From contig NZ_JAKGAR010000003.1 in the NCBI RefSeq assembly GCF_021532625.1, positions 372,001-436,000 on the forward strand: a stretch of 64,000 nucleotides of DNA, written 5' to 3'. Source of the stretch: Octadecabacter algicola. Lineage in GTDB: Bacteria; Pseudomonadota; Alphaproteobacteria; Rhodobacterales; Rhodobacteraceae. Position 1 is the first letter of the stretch; each line of letters starts with the position of its first letter. The notes under the pieces are model-generated. The model was not told the DNA's origin. It worked only from the letters and a program-made list of their open reading frames with translations, and made no database searches. Positions 26,816-36,902 of the stretch are shown here, one piece after another. The position numbers and the translations under genes are program-made.

Positions 26816-27925
26816 TCAAGTTTGGCTGACTTGCGAAACACCGCTTTCATCCGTGACGTTGACGTTCTGTGCCGCCTCGCCGAGTTCTTGGAACAACTCT
26901 GGCCCAGTCCCAGTCATAAAGGCCTGAGCACGGAGTGCAGTGATCTCTGAATAAAGTGCATCACGTCGGCTGGCATCCAGATGAGCTGCGACTTCGTCCA
27001 GCAGTAAAATTGGAGGTGCACCAAAATCATCAGCTAAGGCGCGCACGTTTGCTAGAATGAGAGAGATGAGCAGTGCCTTTTGCTCACCCGTTGAACAGTC
27101 TTTCGCTGGCACGTCTTTTGCCGCGTAGACAGCGCTAAGATCCGCACGGTGCGGGCCAATCAAGGTCCGGCCCGCGGCCATGTCGCGTTGGCGGCTGCCC
27201 TCAAGCGCAGCAAGCAGCGCGGCTGGGTCATCAGGAGCATCACAGGCGGGGTCCGCATGTGTCAGATCAAGGAGCGCAGACGGGAAGGCTGTTTCAGCCG
27301 CGGCCTGCGCGTTTGCCAGAAGCAGAAGGGCATCCATGCGGTTGCGATGAATTTTCGCGCCAGCGTCCGCCATTTGGCGTTCTAGGGCAGCATACCAGTG
27401 GGCGTCCCGCACCATATCCTTCAGCAGCCGGTTGCGTTCTCGCATCGCCTTTTCATAAGTCAGGACGGTTTCGGCGTGGGACGGTTCAAACGAGAGCGTT
27501 GCACGGTCCAGAAAACGCCGCCGCCCCTCTGCGCCCTCAATCCAAAGCCGGTCCATTGCGGGGATTAGCCAGAGCACCCGTCCAATGCGGCCCAATGCCA
27601 CCTGCGCGGCCGCTTTGCCGTCAATTTTGGTTTGTCGAGATGCACCACCTTCGGACCATGTTTCGATCTCGTGATGCTGATTGATAGAGGTAAGGTCCGC
27701 AGTGATCTTCCAGCCCAGCGCTTCGGGACGACGGGTCATGTCCTGTGAACTCGCACGGCGCAAACCACGTCCCGGAGACAAGATCGACACGGCCTCAAGG
27801 ATATTCGTCTTGCCCGCTCCGTTGGGGCCATAGATCGCGACCGGCCGGCCATCAAGTTCGAGCGTGGCGCGCTTGTGGGACCTGAAATGGGAGAGCGTCA
27901 GTGAAGACAGGAAAAGGGCCGACAT
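26816..27925 (-). CDS. recF: DNA replication and repair protein RecF
   Basis: SMC-like ATPase of 369 residues. Walker A GPNGAGKT lies at 33-40, the signature STGEQKALLISLILA is near 283-297, and Walker B PILLLDEVAAHLD near 309. It loads RecA at gaps with RecO and RecR. It sits 54 bp after dnaN and 88 bp before gyrB, the classical order. No strong ribosome site is visible before ATG 27925. Confidence 0.95.
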   Translation of the reverse strand: MSALFLSSLTLSHFRSHKRATLELDGRPVAIYGPNGAGKTNILEAVSILSPGRGLRRASSQDMTRRPEALGWKITADLTSINQHHEIETWSEGGASRQTKIDGKAAAQVALGRIGRVLWLIPAMDRLWIEGAEGRRRFLDRATLSFEPSHAETVLTYEKAMRERNRLLKDMVRDAHWYAALERQMADAGAKIHRNRMDALLLLANAQAAAETAFPSALLDLTHADPACDAPDDPAALLAALEGSRQRDMAAGRTLIGPHRADLSAVYAAKDVPAKDCSTGEQKALLISLILANVRALADDFGAPPILLLDEVAAHLDASRRDALYSEITALRAQAFMTGTGPELFQELGEAAQNVNVTDESGVSQVSQT

Positions 27926-27979
27926 TATCTGCGGCCCCCCTGTTTCATTGTGCTTAAAATACTCAACCTACGTGCGAGG

Positions 27980-29098
27980 TCACACGCGCATCGGCATGAC
28001 GACGTAGACGGCGCTGGTGTCGTTACCTTCGCGCATCAGTGTCGGATCGCCGGATGAGTTGAACATGAAGACCGCGTTTTCACGGTCCACTTGGCTTGCA
28101 ATTTCGAGCAAGTACTTCGCGTTGAAGCCGATTTCTAGACGTTCATCACCGTATGCGACCGCGAGCTCTTCTTCGGCAGCGCCGCTATCAGGTGCATTGA
28201 CCGAGAGGATAAGACGGTCTTCGTCGAGCTGCAGTTTGACCGCACGGGAACGTTCGGACGATACAGTCGCCACACGATCAACGGCCTTGGCGAACTCGGC
28301 AGCATCCACTTCCATTTTGCGCGTGTTCCCCTGCGGGATAACGCGCGTATAGTCGGGAAATGTACCGTCAATCACTTTGGACGTCAGCGTGATGTCAGGT
28401 GTCGCAAACCGGATTTTGGTTTCGGATACTGAGACGGCAATTTTCATTTCGTCATCATCAAGCAGCTTGCGCAATTCGCCCACGGTTTTACGTGGGACAA
28501 TCACACCCGCCATGCCCTCTGCACCTTCAGGAAGCTCTGCGTCGATACGGGCGAGACGATGGCCATCCGTTGCCACGCACCGCAGAACTTTGCCGCCATC
28601 GGCATCGGAAACGTGCATGTAAACACCGTTAAGGTAGTAACGGGTTTCTTCGGTGCTGATCGCAAATTTGGATTTGTCAAAAAGGCGGCGAAGCGTCGGC
28701 GCTGGGCAGGAGAAATTCGCCGCATAATCAGACGTCGCCATAACAGGGAAATCTTCTTTGGGCAGTGTCGCGAGGCTAAAGTTCGAACGGCCGGCTTCGA
28801 TTGTCAGGCGACCGGACGCGCTGTCTTCTGTCAGGGTGACCAATGCACCGTCAGGCAGCTTGCGTACAATTTCGTTCAGGGTCACGGCGGAAACCGTAGT
28901 AGCCCCTGCCCGTTCGATCTGCGCCGGTGCTTTGTCCACGACTTCTATGTCGAGGTCCGTCGCACGGAACGTGGCTTCGTTTCCTTCGGCCTCGATCAAG
29001 ACGTTGGCAAGAATCGGAATCGTGTTACGCCGTTCCACTACCGATTGGGCTTGCGCCACGGCTTTGAGCAGTGTTGCGCGTTCGATGCTGAGTTTCAT
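27980..29098 (-). CDS. dnaN: DNA polymerase III beta sliding clamp
   Basis: Clamp subunit of 372 residues. It begins MKLSIERATLLKAVAQAQSV and ends in the typical YVVMPMRV peptide. Three repeats of the clamp fold are expected across the length. It tethers polymerases to DNA and helps inactivate DnaA. I chose ATG 29098; the 14 extra residues of a longer frame do not match the family. It lies 80 bp downstream of dnaA. Confidence 0.96.
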   Translation of the reverse strand: MKLSIERATLLKAVAQAQSVVERRNTIPILANVLIEAEGNEATFRATDLDIEVVDKAPAQIERAGATTVSAVTLNEIVRKLPDGALVTLTEDSASGRLTIEAGRSNFSLATLPKEDFPVMATSDYAANFSCPAPTLRRLFDKSKFAISTEETRYYLNGVYMHVSDADGGKVLRCVATDGHRLARIDAELPEGAEGMAGVIVPRKTVGELRKLLDDDEMKIAVSVSETKIRFATPDITLTSKVIDGTFPDYTRVIPQGNTRKMEVDAAEFAKAVDRVATVSSERSRAVKLQLDEDRLILSVNAPDSGAAEEELAVAYGDERLEIGFNAKYLLEIASQVDRENAVFMFNSSGDPTLMREGNDTSAVYVVMPMRV

Positions 29099-29178
29099 GG
29101 CCCTGTCTCCGATAGTGGTGCCGCAATGGTCGGACGCCAAAACTAGCGGATTTCAGCCCATCTACAAGGGCTTTATGC

Positions 29179-30519
29179 CTAGTCTTCGAGGGCGCGGCGT
29201 AGCATTTCCAGATCATCGGCGATTTGACTGTCAGATTGGCGCAGTTCGTCGATTTTACGGACCCCGTGCATGATCGTGGTATGATCACGTTTCCCAAACT
29301 TACGGCCAATTTCCGGTAAAGATCGCGTCGTAAGTTGTTTGCACAGCCACATCGCAACTTGACGAGGACGCGCGAGGCTACGTGTGCGTTTAGGGCCAAG
29401 CATGTCAGACAAACGAATGTCGTAGTGTTCGGACACTTTCCGTTGGATTTCTTCGATAGTGAGCTTGCGATCAGACGCGCGCAGAATGTCGGACAGGCAA
29501 TCTTGAGCCATTTCAACCGTAACAGTGCGACCTACGAGGGATGCGAGCGCATAAAGGCGATTTAAGGCACCTTCCAGAACACGCACGTTTGACGAAATAC
29601 GGTGTGCAAGGAATTCAAGAACGCCCGTGGCGATTTCCACCCCAGGATAGACGTTAACGTAGTTTTCCTGTTTCGCGTGCAGGATACCAAGACGCAATTC
29701 GTAATCAGTCGGGTGCAAATCAACAACCAAACCACATTGTAGACGTGACTTAATCCGCTCACTCAAGTCACGGATCTCACCAGGTGCGCGGTCCGCAGAA
29801 ATGATGAGCTGCTTATTTTGATCTACAAGTGCGTTGAACGTGTGGAAGAATTCTTCTTGTGTTGATTCCTTACCCTCAAGGAACTGAATGTCATCCACCA
29901 TCAAAATGTCGACTGAACGGAAGTGCTGTTTGAAATCCATCATCTTGCGATCCCGCAGAGCAGAGATGAATCGATAGATGAACTGGTCCGCTGAGATGTA
30001 GAGAACGTTGAGATCTGGGCGACGCTCGCCAAGCTCATGTGCGATCGCGTGCATCAGGTGTGTCTTACCCAAACCAACGCCCCCATATAAGAACAACGGG
30101 TTGAAAGTTGTCGGACCACCTTCGGCTACTCGTTTGGCCGCAGCGTGAGCCAATTCGTTTGGCTTGCCGATGACGAAGTTGTTGAACGTAAAACGTTGAT
30201 CGGGACTCGCGTCGGCCTGAGTGTTGGCCGGTTTTGAGGGCGCGCTTTTGGGTGCGTTGTTCAAAGCTGGCTTCGTCGCACCGGCGACCTCAAATGCCAA
30301 ACGCTGAACAGAAAGGCCCTGGCGGTTTAGGTGGTAAATGATTTGATCGCCGTACGTCTTACCAACGTAATCACCAACGAACAGATTTGGGGCACCAACG
30401 TGGGCAACGCCCTGGTCAGTAGTCAGGAGGGACAGGGGTTCTATCCAACTTTTGTAGTTCCCTGCGCCGACAGCTGCTCGCATGTCCGCCTTAACCTGAT
30501 CCCAATTCGCGTCCGTCAT
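29179..30519 (-). CDS. dnaA: Chromosomal replication initiator DnaA
   Basis: Initiator of 446 residues. Domain I (residues 1-80) is followed by a short linker rich in Pro, Ala and Ser (about 82-108). The AAA+ domain has Walker A GGVGLGKTH (146-154) and Walker B VDDIQFLEG (near 208-216). The domain IV helix-turn-helix ends with KRDHTTIMHGVRKI, which reads DnaA boxes. GGGGAA precedes the ATG with 5-nt spacing. The linker is short compared with many DnaA proteins. I see no clear oriC next to it. Confidence 0.97.
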   Translation of the reverse strand: MTDANWDQVKADMRAAVGAGNYKSWIEPLSLLTTDQGVAHVGAPNLFVGDYVGKTYGDQIIYHLNRQGLSVQRLAFEVAGATKPALNNAPKSAPSKPANTQADASPDQRFTFNNFVIGKPNELAHAAAKRVAEGGPTTFNPLFLYGGVGLGKTHLMHAIAHELGERRPDLNVLYISADQFIYRFISALRDRKMMDFKQHFRSVDILMVDDIQFLEGKESTQEEFFHTFNALVDQNKQLIISADRAPGEIRDLSERIKSRLQCGLVVDLHPTDYELRLGILHAKQENYVNVYPGVEIATGVLEFLAHRISSNVRVLEGALNRLYALASLVGRTVTVEMAQDCLSDILRASDRKLTIEEIQRKVSEHYDIRLSDMLGPKRTRSLARPRQVAMWLCKQLTTRSLPEIGRKFGKRDHTTIMHGVRKIDELRQSDSQIADDLEMLRRALED

Positions 30520-30980
30520 AAATTCCCCATTTGTCCCGTACCAACACTTATTGTTTAGCGGCTGCCACCACTTGTTCTTGGACTAATTCGTTCCTTGGCC
30601 AAACAAGCAGACACCGCACCAAACTGGTGCAGGCCGCATAGGACCTTGAGTAAACGTAGAACTGGCCGTCTAAAACAGCAGTCTTCGTAGAAAACATGGG
30701 TCACGCTTACGATTGCTAGGTCCCCACCTATATGCATTCGCTAGCCTGCCGAACAGGTTCAGGAAAGCCCGTTTGCCACACGCAAACTTAGCCTCAGAAT
30801 ATGTTCGATTGTCCCACGCTCCCCCAGGAACGAAATGAATCGCTCGATGAAACTAGCCTCCGAGAGATCGTGTTTTCAACAGTGTTGATGGTCTTGACAG
30901 GCGTAGCCGCAAAACGAATCTGGCCAGCCGTTGAATCACAACAGAAAGTAAGTTGTGAGGGGGGCAAAAATGTAACTGCC
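30520..30980. promoter_or_regulatory. dnaA upstream region with GANTC cluster
   Basis: This 460-bp stretch between dnaA and the rpsT terminator holds no convincing gene; a plus-strand frame from 30801 runs through the rpsT terminator and stop and is rejected. Three GANTC sites, the target of the alphaproteobacterial CcrM methylase, lie at 30837-30841, 30916-30920 and 30933-30937. No canonical DnaA boxes (TTATCCACA) are found. The dnaA promoter must be here. Confidence 0.45.
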
Positions 30981-31012
30981 AAAAAGAAAAGGCGACCCGC
31001 TTGGATCGCCTT
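30981..31012 (-). terminator. Intrinsic terminator of rpsT
   Basis: On the minus strand AAGGCGA-T-CC / GG-G-TCGCCTT with a 4-nt loop is followed by TTCTTTTT. It ends the rpsT transcript. Confidence 0.85.
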
Positions 31013-31021
31013 ACCTAAGGT

Positions 31022-31052
31022 AAATCTGAGAATCGGTAGCGATTCTAGATTT
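31022..31052 (-). repeat. Hairpin directly after rpsT
   Basis: AAATCT-g-AGAATC and GATTCTAGATTT form a 12-bp stem with one bulge and a 6-nt loop. It overlaps the last bases of the rpsT stop codon and precedes the terminator by about 10 nt, giving two hairpins in tandem. It probably protects the message end. Confidence 0.55.
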
Positions 31053-31314
31053 AGCCGATTGATTTTACGCGAGACACGAGACGGGACATCTTACGTGCCG
31101 CTGTGTTCTTGTGGAAAACGCCTTTGGTAACGCCACGCATCAATTCTGGCTGAAGAGCGCGTACAGCTGCTGTTGCTGCTTCTTTATCGCCGGATTCGAT
31201 TGCTTCTTCAGCGCGGCGCAAGAAAGTGCGGATACGGGAGCGACGTGCTTTGTTTACTTGAAAACGGGCTTCGTTCTGACGTGCGCGCTTCTTTGCTTGT
31301 GGAGTATTTGCCAT
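31051..31314 (-). CDS. rpsT: 30S ribosomal protein S20
   Basis: Ribosomal protein of 87 residues: [20 protein letters not shown] at the start and [12 protein letters not shown] at the end, highly basic and helical, as expected for S20. I chose ATG 31314, preceded by AGAGACTG; the 23-residue extension of the longer frame is not family-like. It binds 16S rRNA early in 30S assembly. rpsT upstream of dnaA is a widely conserved alphaproteobacterial order. Confidence 0.97.
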   Translation of the reverse strand: MANTPQAKKRARQNEARFQVNKARRSRIRTFLRRAEEAIESGDKEAATAAVRALQPELMRGVTKGVFHKNTAARKMSRLVSRVKSIG

Positions 31315-31516
31315 TTTAATCAGTCTCTTTCGGGTTCGTTTGTTCAATATCTTTAACGCACGCAACCCAATGGTTCTCACCAAGATTGATTCGAGCCTAG
31401 GCGGGCATCACGCGCATTTCAGCGCTGCGTATAGGTGGCGCGATCAAATTTTGCAAACATCCTTTTGCATTGCGTGATTCCACAGGTCAGGGTGACAGAA
31501 ACATCAGGAGCAAACC

Positions 31517-32830
31517 ATGACATTGAAGACGCGGAATTGGGTGCCGATGGCAAGTGAAGCCAGAGTGCAAGATATTGCACAATATGCGAGTTGGTCATCG
31601 AACGACATTATGGCCCGATTGGATGCTTCGGTTATCGAGAACCGCGACATTCATGAACGACACTGTTTCAACTTAAATCCGGCGACCAACGTCATGAACC
31701 CGCGCGCCGAAACGATGCTAGCGTCTGGCATTGGGTCGCGGCCTTCGCTTGGCTACCCGGGCGACAAGTATGAAATGGGGCTGGAGGCAATCGAAGAAAT
31801 CGAGGTTCTTGCAGCCGCGTTGTGTGCTGAGGTCTTTGACGCCGATTTTGCCGAGATCCGTGTGCCATCTGGTGCGATCGCAAACCTTTACGGCTTCATG
31901 GCGACTTGCAAAGCAGGGGACACAATCATCGCTCCGCCCGCTTCGATTGGCGGGCACGTCACACATCATCTGGCAGGGTGTGCGGGTCTGTATGGCCTGC
32001 GGACTGTTGAAGCCCCAGTACTGGCGGACGGCTATACTATCGACGCCGAGGGTTTGATGTCACTCGCGGAACGGGAACGGCCAAAGCTGATTACTGTCGG
32101 GTCAAGTTTGAACCTGTTTGAACATCCTGTCGCAGAGATTCGCGAGGTGGCGGATGCCGTAGGGGCAAAAGTTATGTTTGATGCCGCCCACCAATGCGGG
32201 ATTATTGCCGGAAAGGCGTGGCGGGATCCGCTGGCCGAGGGTGCGCATTTCATGACGATGTCCACTTACAAAAGCCTTGGAGGGCCAGCCAGCGGACTGA
32301 TCGTTACCAATGATGCAGAGATGGCAGAGCATTTTGATGCGATTGCTTTCCCTGGAATGACCGCCAATTTTGATGCTGCAAAATCGGCAGCGATGGTTGT
32401 CACGATGCTAGATTGGCGCGACCATGGTCGAGCCTATGCGGCAAAAATGATCGAGGTTGCCCAAGGGCTGGCGGCTGGATTGAAGGCCCGAGGTATTCCT
32501 GTGTTTGAAACGGCGCAAGGCGCTACTTCGAGCCATCAATTCGCAGTGCATGCCGAACCTTATGGGGGCGGACAAGCCGCGTCCAAGAAACTATACAAGG
32601 CTGGCTTTCTGGCCTGTGGTATCGGGTTGCCGAGTGATCCTGTGGACGGAGATATGAACGGGCTGCGGATTGGCACTCCGGAGCTGGTGCGATGGGGCGT
32701 GGATATGCAGCACGTTGATCGTATGGCCGACTTGATCGCGGAAGCGCTGTGCAGCGGTGATCCGTCAGCGATGGCTGGCAAGGTCCGTGAATGGCGTCAG
32801 ACCTTCGATGAGCTGCACTATATCAACTAG
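31517..32830 (+). CDS. Serine hydroxymethyltransferase-like PLP enzyme
   Basis: Fold-type I PLP enzyme of 437 residues. The N-terminal half follows GlyA: NLNPATNVMNPRAETMLASG corresponds to the substrate loop, and GYPGDKYEMG to the GYPG.RYYGG motif. The cofactor lysine is Lys252 in MSTYKSLGGPASG, where GlyA has THKTLRGPRGG, and Asp222/His225 hold the pyridine ring. Differences at the lysine loop suggest a paralogue with another substrate (for example an aldolase or alpha-methylserine type) instead of the housekeeping enzyme. The AGGAGCAAACC site precedes the ATG. It converges on the enoyl-CoA hydratase gene. Confidence 0.82.
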   Translation: MTLKTRNWVPMASEARVQDIAQYASWSSNDIMARLDASVIENRDIHERHCFNLNPATNVMNPRAETMLASGIGSRPSLGYPGDKYEMGLEAIEEIEVLAAALCAEVFDADFAEIRVPSGAIANLYGFMATCKAGDTIIAPPASIGGHVTHHLAGCAGLYGLRTVEAPVLADGYTIDAEGLMSLAERERPKLITVGSSLNLFEHPVAEIREVADAVGAKVMFDAAHQCGIIAGKAWRDPLAEGAHFMTMSTYKSLGGPASGLIVTNDAEMAEHFDAIAFPGMTANFDAAKSAAMVVTMLDWRDHGRAYAAKMIEVAQGLAAGLKARGIPVFETAQGATSSHQFAVHAEPYGGGQAASKKLYKAGFLACGIGLPSDPVDGDMNGLRIGTPELVRWGVDMQHVDRMADLIAEALCSGDPSAMAGKVREWRQTFDELHYIN

Positions 32831-32831
32831 A

Positions 32832-33608
32832 TTATTTGTCTCGGAACTGCGGCTCGCGTTTTTCGACATAAGACGCCATACCTTCGGATTGGTCTTCTGT
32901 GGCGAACAATGCTTGGAACATCCGACGTTCATAGTTGACGCCTTCAGCAAGCGTCGTCTCATAAGCGCGGTTCACCGTGTCTTTGACCGCCATGGTCGCA
33001 AGGAGCGATTTTTCAGCGATTTTTCCGGCAGCAGCCATAGCTTCTTCTTTAAGCTTCTTGGCGGGGACAACACGGCTTACGAGACCAGATGACTCGGCTT
33101 CTTCGGCAGTCATGAACCGGCCTGTCAAATGCATGTCCATCGATTTCGATTTCCCGACAAAACGTGTCAGTCGTTGGGTTCCGCCGATGCCCGCAATAAC
33201 GCCAAGGTTGATTTCGGGTTGACCGAATTTCGCGGTTTCTGCGGCGATAATGAAATCGCACATCATCGCCAGTTCACATCCACCGCCCAGCGCATATCCT
33301 GCAACGGCAGCGATAATCGGTTTACGCACTTTCAAGAATCGGTCGGCTTCGTCGCCAAAGAAGTTTTCGACATACATGTCTACAAATGATTTTTCAGCCA
33401 TTTCTTTGATATCAGCACCGGCGGCAAACGCTTTGTCGGACCCAGTGATGACAATACAGCGTACTTTGTCCGATTTATCAGCAGCCTCCAGAGCATCAGC
33501 CAGTTCGCCTAAAAGCTGAGAGTTCAACGCATTCAACGCATCTGGACGGTTGAGCGTGATGAGTGAGACGCCGTCGTTAATGTCGACAATGATAGTTTCA
33601 TAGGCCAT
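32832..33608 (-). CDS. Enoyl-CoA hydratase
   Basis: Crotonase of 258 residues, normal length. The oxyanion-hole segments are [11 protein letters not shown] (about 60-70) and [15 protein letters not shown] (about 105-120). The two catalytic glutamates lie in GGGCELAM and in the following [15 protein letters not shown] block. It hydrates trans-2-enoyl-CoA in beta-oxidation. It stands alone between a convergent SHMT-like gene and mutM. Confidence 0.93.
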   Translation of the reverse strand: MAYETIIVDINDGVSLITLNRPDALNALNSQLLGELADALEAADKSDKVRCIVITGSDKAFAAGADIKEMAEKSFVDMYVENFFGDEADRFLKVRKPIIAAVAGYALGGGCELAMMCDFIIAAETAKFGQPEINLGVIAGIGGTQRLTRFVGKSKSMDMHLTGRFMTAEEAESSGLVSRVVPAKKLKEEAMAAAGKIAEKSLLATMAVKDTVNRAYETTLAEGVNYERRMFQALFATEDQSEGMASYVEKREPQFRDK

Positions 33609-33671
33609 TTGAGAGCGCTCCGGCTACTGTGATGAATGTTCAGGATTACCAAAGCCAGCGATGCATTCAAG

Positions 33672-34523
33672 CTATCTTTGGCACTTCGGGCAGTAGAATG
33701 TCGAACGCCCTGATTGAGTGATGCGCGCAATTGTGCCGTTACATTCATCAGTTTGGCACTCATTCCCCTCTCGGTCATAGGCCTGAAAACCATGCTGGAA
33801 ATAGCCGAGTTCGCCATCTGCTTGGCGGTAATCCTTCAGTGATGATCCTCCTGCGTTTATCGCTTCGCTCAGCACGTCACGAATAATCGGAACGAGGGCC
33901 GCGATTCGCTTTCCAGATAGATCGCGGGCTTTGCGTTTGGGGTTGATCCCTGCCCTAAACAGGACTTCGCAAACATAAATATTGCCCAGCCCTGCAACAA
34001 CGTGCTGGTCAAGAAGCGCCGTTTTTATGGGGGTGTTGCGCGTTGAAAGAGCCGAGGTCAGGTAAGAGTCGCTGAAGTCATTCCCGAGTGGTTCCGGACC
34101 GATAGGCTTAATCAACCAATGATCATCGAGCTGGGCCGTATCCGCTAAGTCCATGGCCCCAAAACGCCTCGCGTCGTTAAACGTCACCCGTGCTCCATTG
34201 GCCATGTGAAACACCACGTGATCATGTTTGGCCGGTGCCGGATGATCATGATGAAATTGCCCCAAAGGGTCACCAGAAACCGTCATACGGCCCGACATGC
34301 CAAGATGAATAATCAGTGTTTCGCCTGTATCCATGTCCGCTAGGATGTATTTAGAACGACGGCGCAACCCCGTGACTTTGGCCCCCGAAAGGCGCGCCGC
34401 CATATTTTCGGGAAAAGGCCAGCGCAGATCGGGGCGGTTAACGTCCGCACGGGTGATTACATGCCCCTCCATTGAAGGGGCGAGCCCTCGGCGGACGGTT
34501 TCGACTTCGGGTAATTCGGGCAT
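33672..34523 (-). CDS. mutM: Formamidopyrimidine-DNA glycosylase MutM
   Basis: DNA glycosylase/AP lyase of 283 residues. The mature start is [14 protein letters not shown] with catalytic Pro2 and Glu3. The C-terminal zinc finger has CQTDEC and, 16 residues later, CPKC. I chose ATG 34523, since any longer start would hide the catalytic Pro2. It removes 8-oxoguanine and ring-opened purines. It is divergent from ubiE, 98 bp away. Confidence 0.97.
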   Translation of the reverse strand: MPELPEVETVRRGLAPSMEGHVITRADVNRPDLRWPFPENMAARLSGAKVTGLRRRSKYILADMDTGETLIIHLGMSGRMTVSGDPLGQFHHDHPAPAKHDHVVFHMANGARVTFNDARRFGAMDLADTAQLDDHWLIKPIGPEPLGNDFSDSYLTSALSTRNTPIKTALLDQHVVAGLGNIYVCEVLFRAGINPKRKARDLSGKRIAALVPIIRDVLSEAINAGGSSLKDYRQADGELGYFQHGFQAYDREGNECQTDECNGTIARITQSGRSTFYCPKCQR

Positions 34524-34621
34524 CTGCACATCCAGCAATGAATTGGCCGCGATAATTTGGCCATTTGTATCTGAGGGATGGACGCTATATCTGCGAGATA
34601 CGCAACGCAAGGTGGCCTGCA

Positions 34622-35368
34622 ATGACGGACGATCAGACAACCCATTTCGGTTTTGAAACAGTACCAGAGGGAGACAAGGCGGGCCTTGTTCAGGGTGTGT
34701 TTTCGAGTGTGGCCAGCAAGTATGACGTCATGAATGACGCGATGAGCCTTGGCATTCACCGCGTTTGGAAAGATGCGATGATGGATTGGTTGGCGCCGCG
34801 CACTGGGCAAAAATTGCTGGATGTTGCTGGGGGAACTGGCGACATTTCGTTCCGGTTTCTAAAACGGGCTGGCGATGCACATGCAACGGTTTTGGATCTT
34901 ACCGAACCAATGCTGATTGAAGGGCGCAAACGTGCGGAAGCCGCGCAACAAGAAGACTCATTAGATTGGATCGTGGGCGATGCCATGGCGCTCCCGTTCG
35001 AGGACAATACATTTGATGTCTATACGATAAGTTTTGGCATCCGAAACGTCACTCGTCCGCAAGAAGCCTTGAACGAAGCTTACCGAGTCTTGAAACCGGG
35101 TGGCCGCTTGATGGTCTTGGAATTCAACCAAATCCCCAATGACATGCTGCAAAAGATGTATGATGTGTATTCGTTCAACGCCATACCGGTGATGGGCCAG
35201 ATCATCACAGGCGATCGAGATAGCTATCAATACCTTGTGGAATCTATCCGTAAGTTCCCAGATCAGGACACTTTCCTCGAGATGGTAAAAACCGCTGGTT
35301 TTGACAACGCGAAGTATCGCAACCTTAGCCTTGGGATCGCCTGCCTACATTCTGGCTGGAAGCTCTAA
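34622..35368 (+). CDS. ubiE: Ubiquinone/menaquinone C-methyltransferase UbiE
   Basis: SAM-dependent methyltransferase of 248 residues. It begins [20 protein letters not shown] and has the SAM motif [15 protein letters not shown] (about 60-75) and [20 protein letters not shown] near the C-terminus. It methylates the quinone ring. The ATG at 34622 is chosen on family alignment; the longer frame overlaps mutM. ubiB starts one base after its stop, so both are one operon. Confidence 0.96.
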   Translation: MTDDQTTHFGFETVPEGDKAGLVQGVFSSVASKYDVMNDAMSLGIHRVWKDAMMDWLAPRTGQKLLDVAGGTGDISFRFLKRAGDAHATVLDLTEPMLIEGRKRAEAAQQEDSLDWIVGDAMALPFEDNTFDVYTISFGIRNVTRPQEALNEAYRVLKPGGRLMVLEFNQIPNDMLQKMYDVYSFNAIPVMGQIITGDRDSYQYLVESIRKFPDQDTFLEMVKTAGFDNAKYRNLSLGIACLHSGWKL

Positions 35369-35369
35369 T

Positions 35370-36902
35370 ATGCGCGGCCCACACAATATTTTGCGATTGA
35401 TCCGCACTGGCGCAACGCTAGAACGAACCGGTGCGATGAAGGTGATTATGGATGCCGCTGATGCGCCAAAGATCACGCGTGTTGCCATTCGAACCCTCGT
35501 CTGGCCGTTTCAGTGGGTGGGACTAAAAGGCGACACTGAATTGCCGCCTGTCACGCGGGCTTTGCAAGCACTTGGACCGGCCTATATCAAATTTGGGCAA
35601 ATCCTTTCGACCCGACCGGATGTTGTCGGCACGGATCTCGCGGCCCAACTTCGCGTCTTGCAAGACAAATTACCCCCTTTTCCAGTTGAGGTTGCTAAAG
35701 CCGAAGTCGAAAAGGAACTCGGTATCCGTGTGGATGAAGTGTTCGACGAATTCTCGGAAGCTGTTGCCGCTGCCTCGATCGCGCAAGTCCACAAAGCGCG
35801 AATTCGCGAGAGCGGGGAAGCTGTCGCAGTAAAGGTGCTGCGGCCCGGGATTGAAAAAGCATTCCAACGCGATATTGACGCGTTCTACCTTATCGCTTCC
35901 GTAATCGATACGTTTTCGCCGTGGTCTCGCAGGTTGCGCCCTCTCGATGTGATTGAACATTTTGAAGGCGTCGTAGTAAGCGAGCTGGATCTTCGTCTGG
36001 AGAGCGCGTCTGCATCTGAGTTTGCGGCAAACACAGAAAACGATGCGGGATTTGCATTGCCGCGTATCCGGTGGGGGTTGTCAGCGCGTCGTGTGATGAC
36101 GCTGGATTGGGCCGAGGGAATCAACGCGGCCGACGTGGACGATATTGCTGCTGCTGGCCATGACCTGACGGAACTTTCCCAACGTGTGCTCCAGTTGTTC
36201 CTGAACCACGCCTTAAGGGATGGGTTCTTTCATGCGGACATGCATCACGGCAACCTCAAGATCGCGGCCAACGGTGACATCATTGCTTACGATTTCGGGA
36301 TCATGGGCCACTTGGACGAGTACACTCGCCGTGTCTATGCCGAGATATTGTTTGGTTTTATCCGGCGCGATTACAATCGCGTAGCCGAGGTGCATTTTGA
36401 GGCGGGTTATGTCCCCGCCGATCGCGATGTGAATGAATTCGCGCGGGCATTACGCGCCGTTGGTGAACCCATTTTCGGGATGAACGCCGAACAGATTTCT
36501 ATGGCTCGCCTGTTGTCTTATCTGTTCGAAGTCACGGAACGGTTTGGCATGGAAACCAGAACCGAACTCATCCTTCTTCAGCGCACCATGGTTGTCGTCG
36601 AAGGTGTCGCAAGAACCTTTGATCCACAAATGAACATCTGGGACGCAGCGAAACCTGTTGTGGAAAACTACATCAAAGACAGCATTGGCCCACGGGCAAT
36701 GATCGACGACCTGACCAAGACCGCGCGGGTTTTGGCTCGGTTTGGTCCACGTCTTCCAGCACTGGCAGAAGCAGCCTTAATTCGCCTAGGAGAAGAACCC
36801 CCTGCCCCTCCTCGGCAGCGGCCCTATGCAGCTGCTGCGTGGGTTGTGGTCGGGGCCGGAATGGCCTCAGCGGTGGCAGTTCTGATCACTTTGGTAAACT
36901 GA
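35370..36902 (+). CDS. ubiB: Ubiquinone biosynthesis regulatory kinase-like protein UbiB
   Basis: ABC1/ADCK-family protein of 510 residues. Atypical kinase motifs are visible: KFGQ with a following QDKLPPFP (the family's KxGQ motif), AVKVLRPGIEK for the ATP-binding lysine, and FHADMHHGNLKI plus AYDFGIMG for the catalytic loops. A C-terminal membrane segment (AAAAWVVVGAGMASAVAVLI) anchors it. It is needed for coenzyme Q synthesis. Its stop abuts the stop of flgD, marking the border to the flagellar cluster without any visible terminator. Confidence 0.94.
   Translation: MRGPHNILRLIRTGATLERTGAMKVIMDAADAPKITRVAIRTLVWPFQWVGLKGDTELPPVTRALQALGPAYIKFGQILSTRPDVVGTDLAAQLRVLQDKLPPFPVEVAKAEVEKELGIRVDEVFDEFSEAVAAASIAQVHKARIRESGEAVAVKVLRPGIEKAFQRDIDAFYLIASVIDTFSPWSRRLRPLDVIEHFEGVVVSELDLRLESASASEFAANTENDAGFALPRIRWGLSARRVMTLDWAEGINAADVDDIAAAGHDLTELSQRVLQLFLNHALRDGFFHADMHHGNLKIAANGDIIAYDFGIMGHLDEYTRRVYAEILFGFIRRDYNRVAEVHFEAGYVPADRDVNEFARALRAVGEPIFGMNAEQISMARLLSYLFEVTERFGMETRTELILLQRTMVVVEGVARTFDPQMNIWDAAKPVVENYIKDSIGPRAMIDDLTKTARVLARFGPRLPALAEAALIRLGEEPPAPPRQRPYAAAAWVVVGAGMASAVAVLITLVN

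Noticed and set aside
30520-31013. Possible oriC next to dnaA
   Set aside because: No cluster of DnaA boxes or AT-rich unwinding element is visible; origins in this order usually lie elsewhere.
30801-31130. Plus-strand 109-codon frame between dnaA and rpsT
   Set aside because: It runs through the rpsT terminator and stop region and has no ribosome site or family features.
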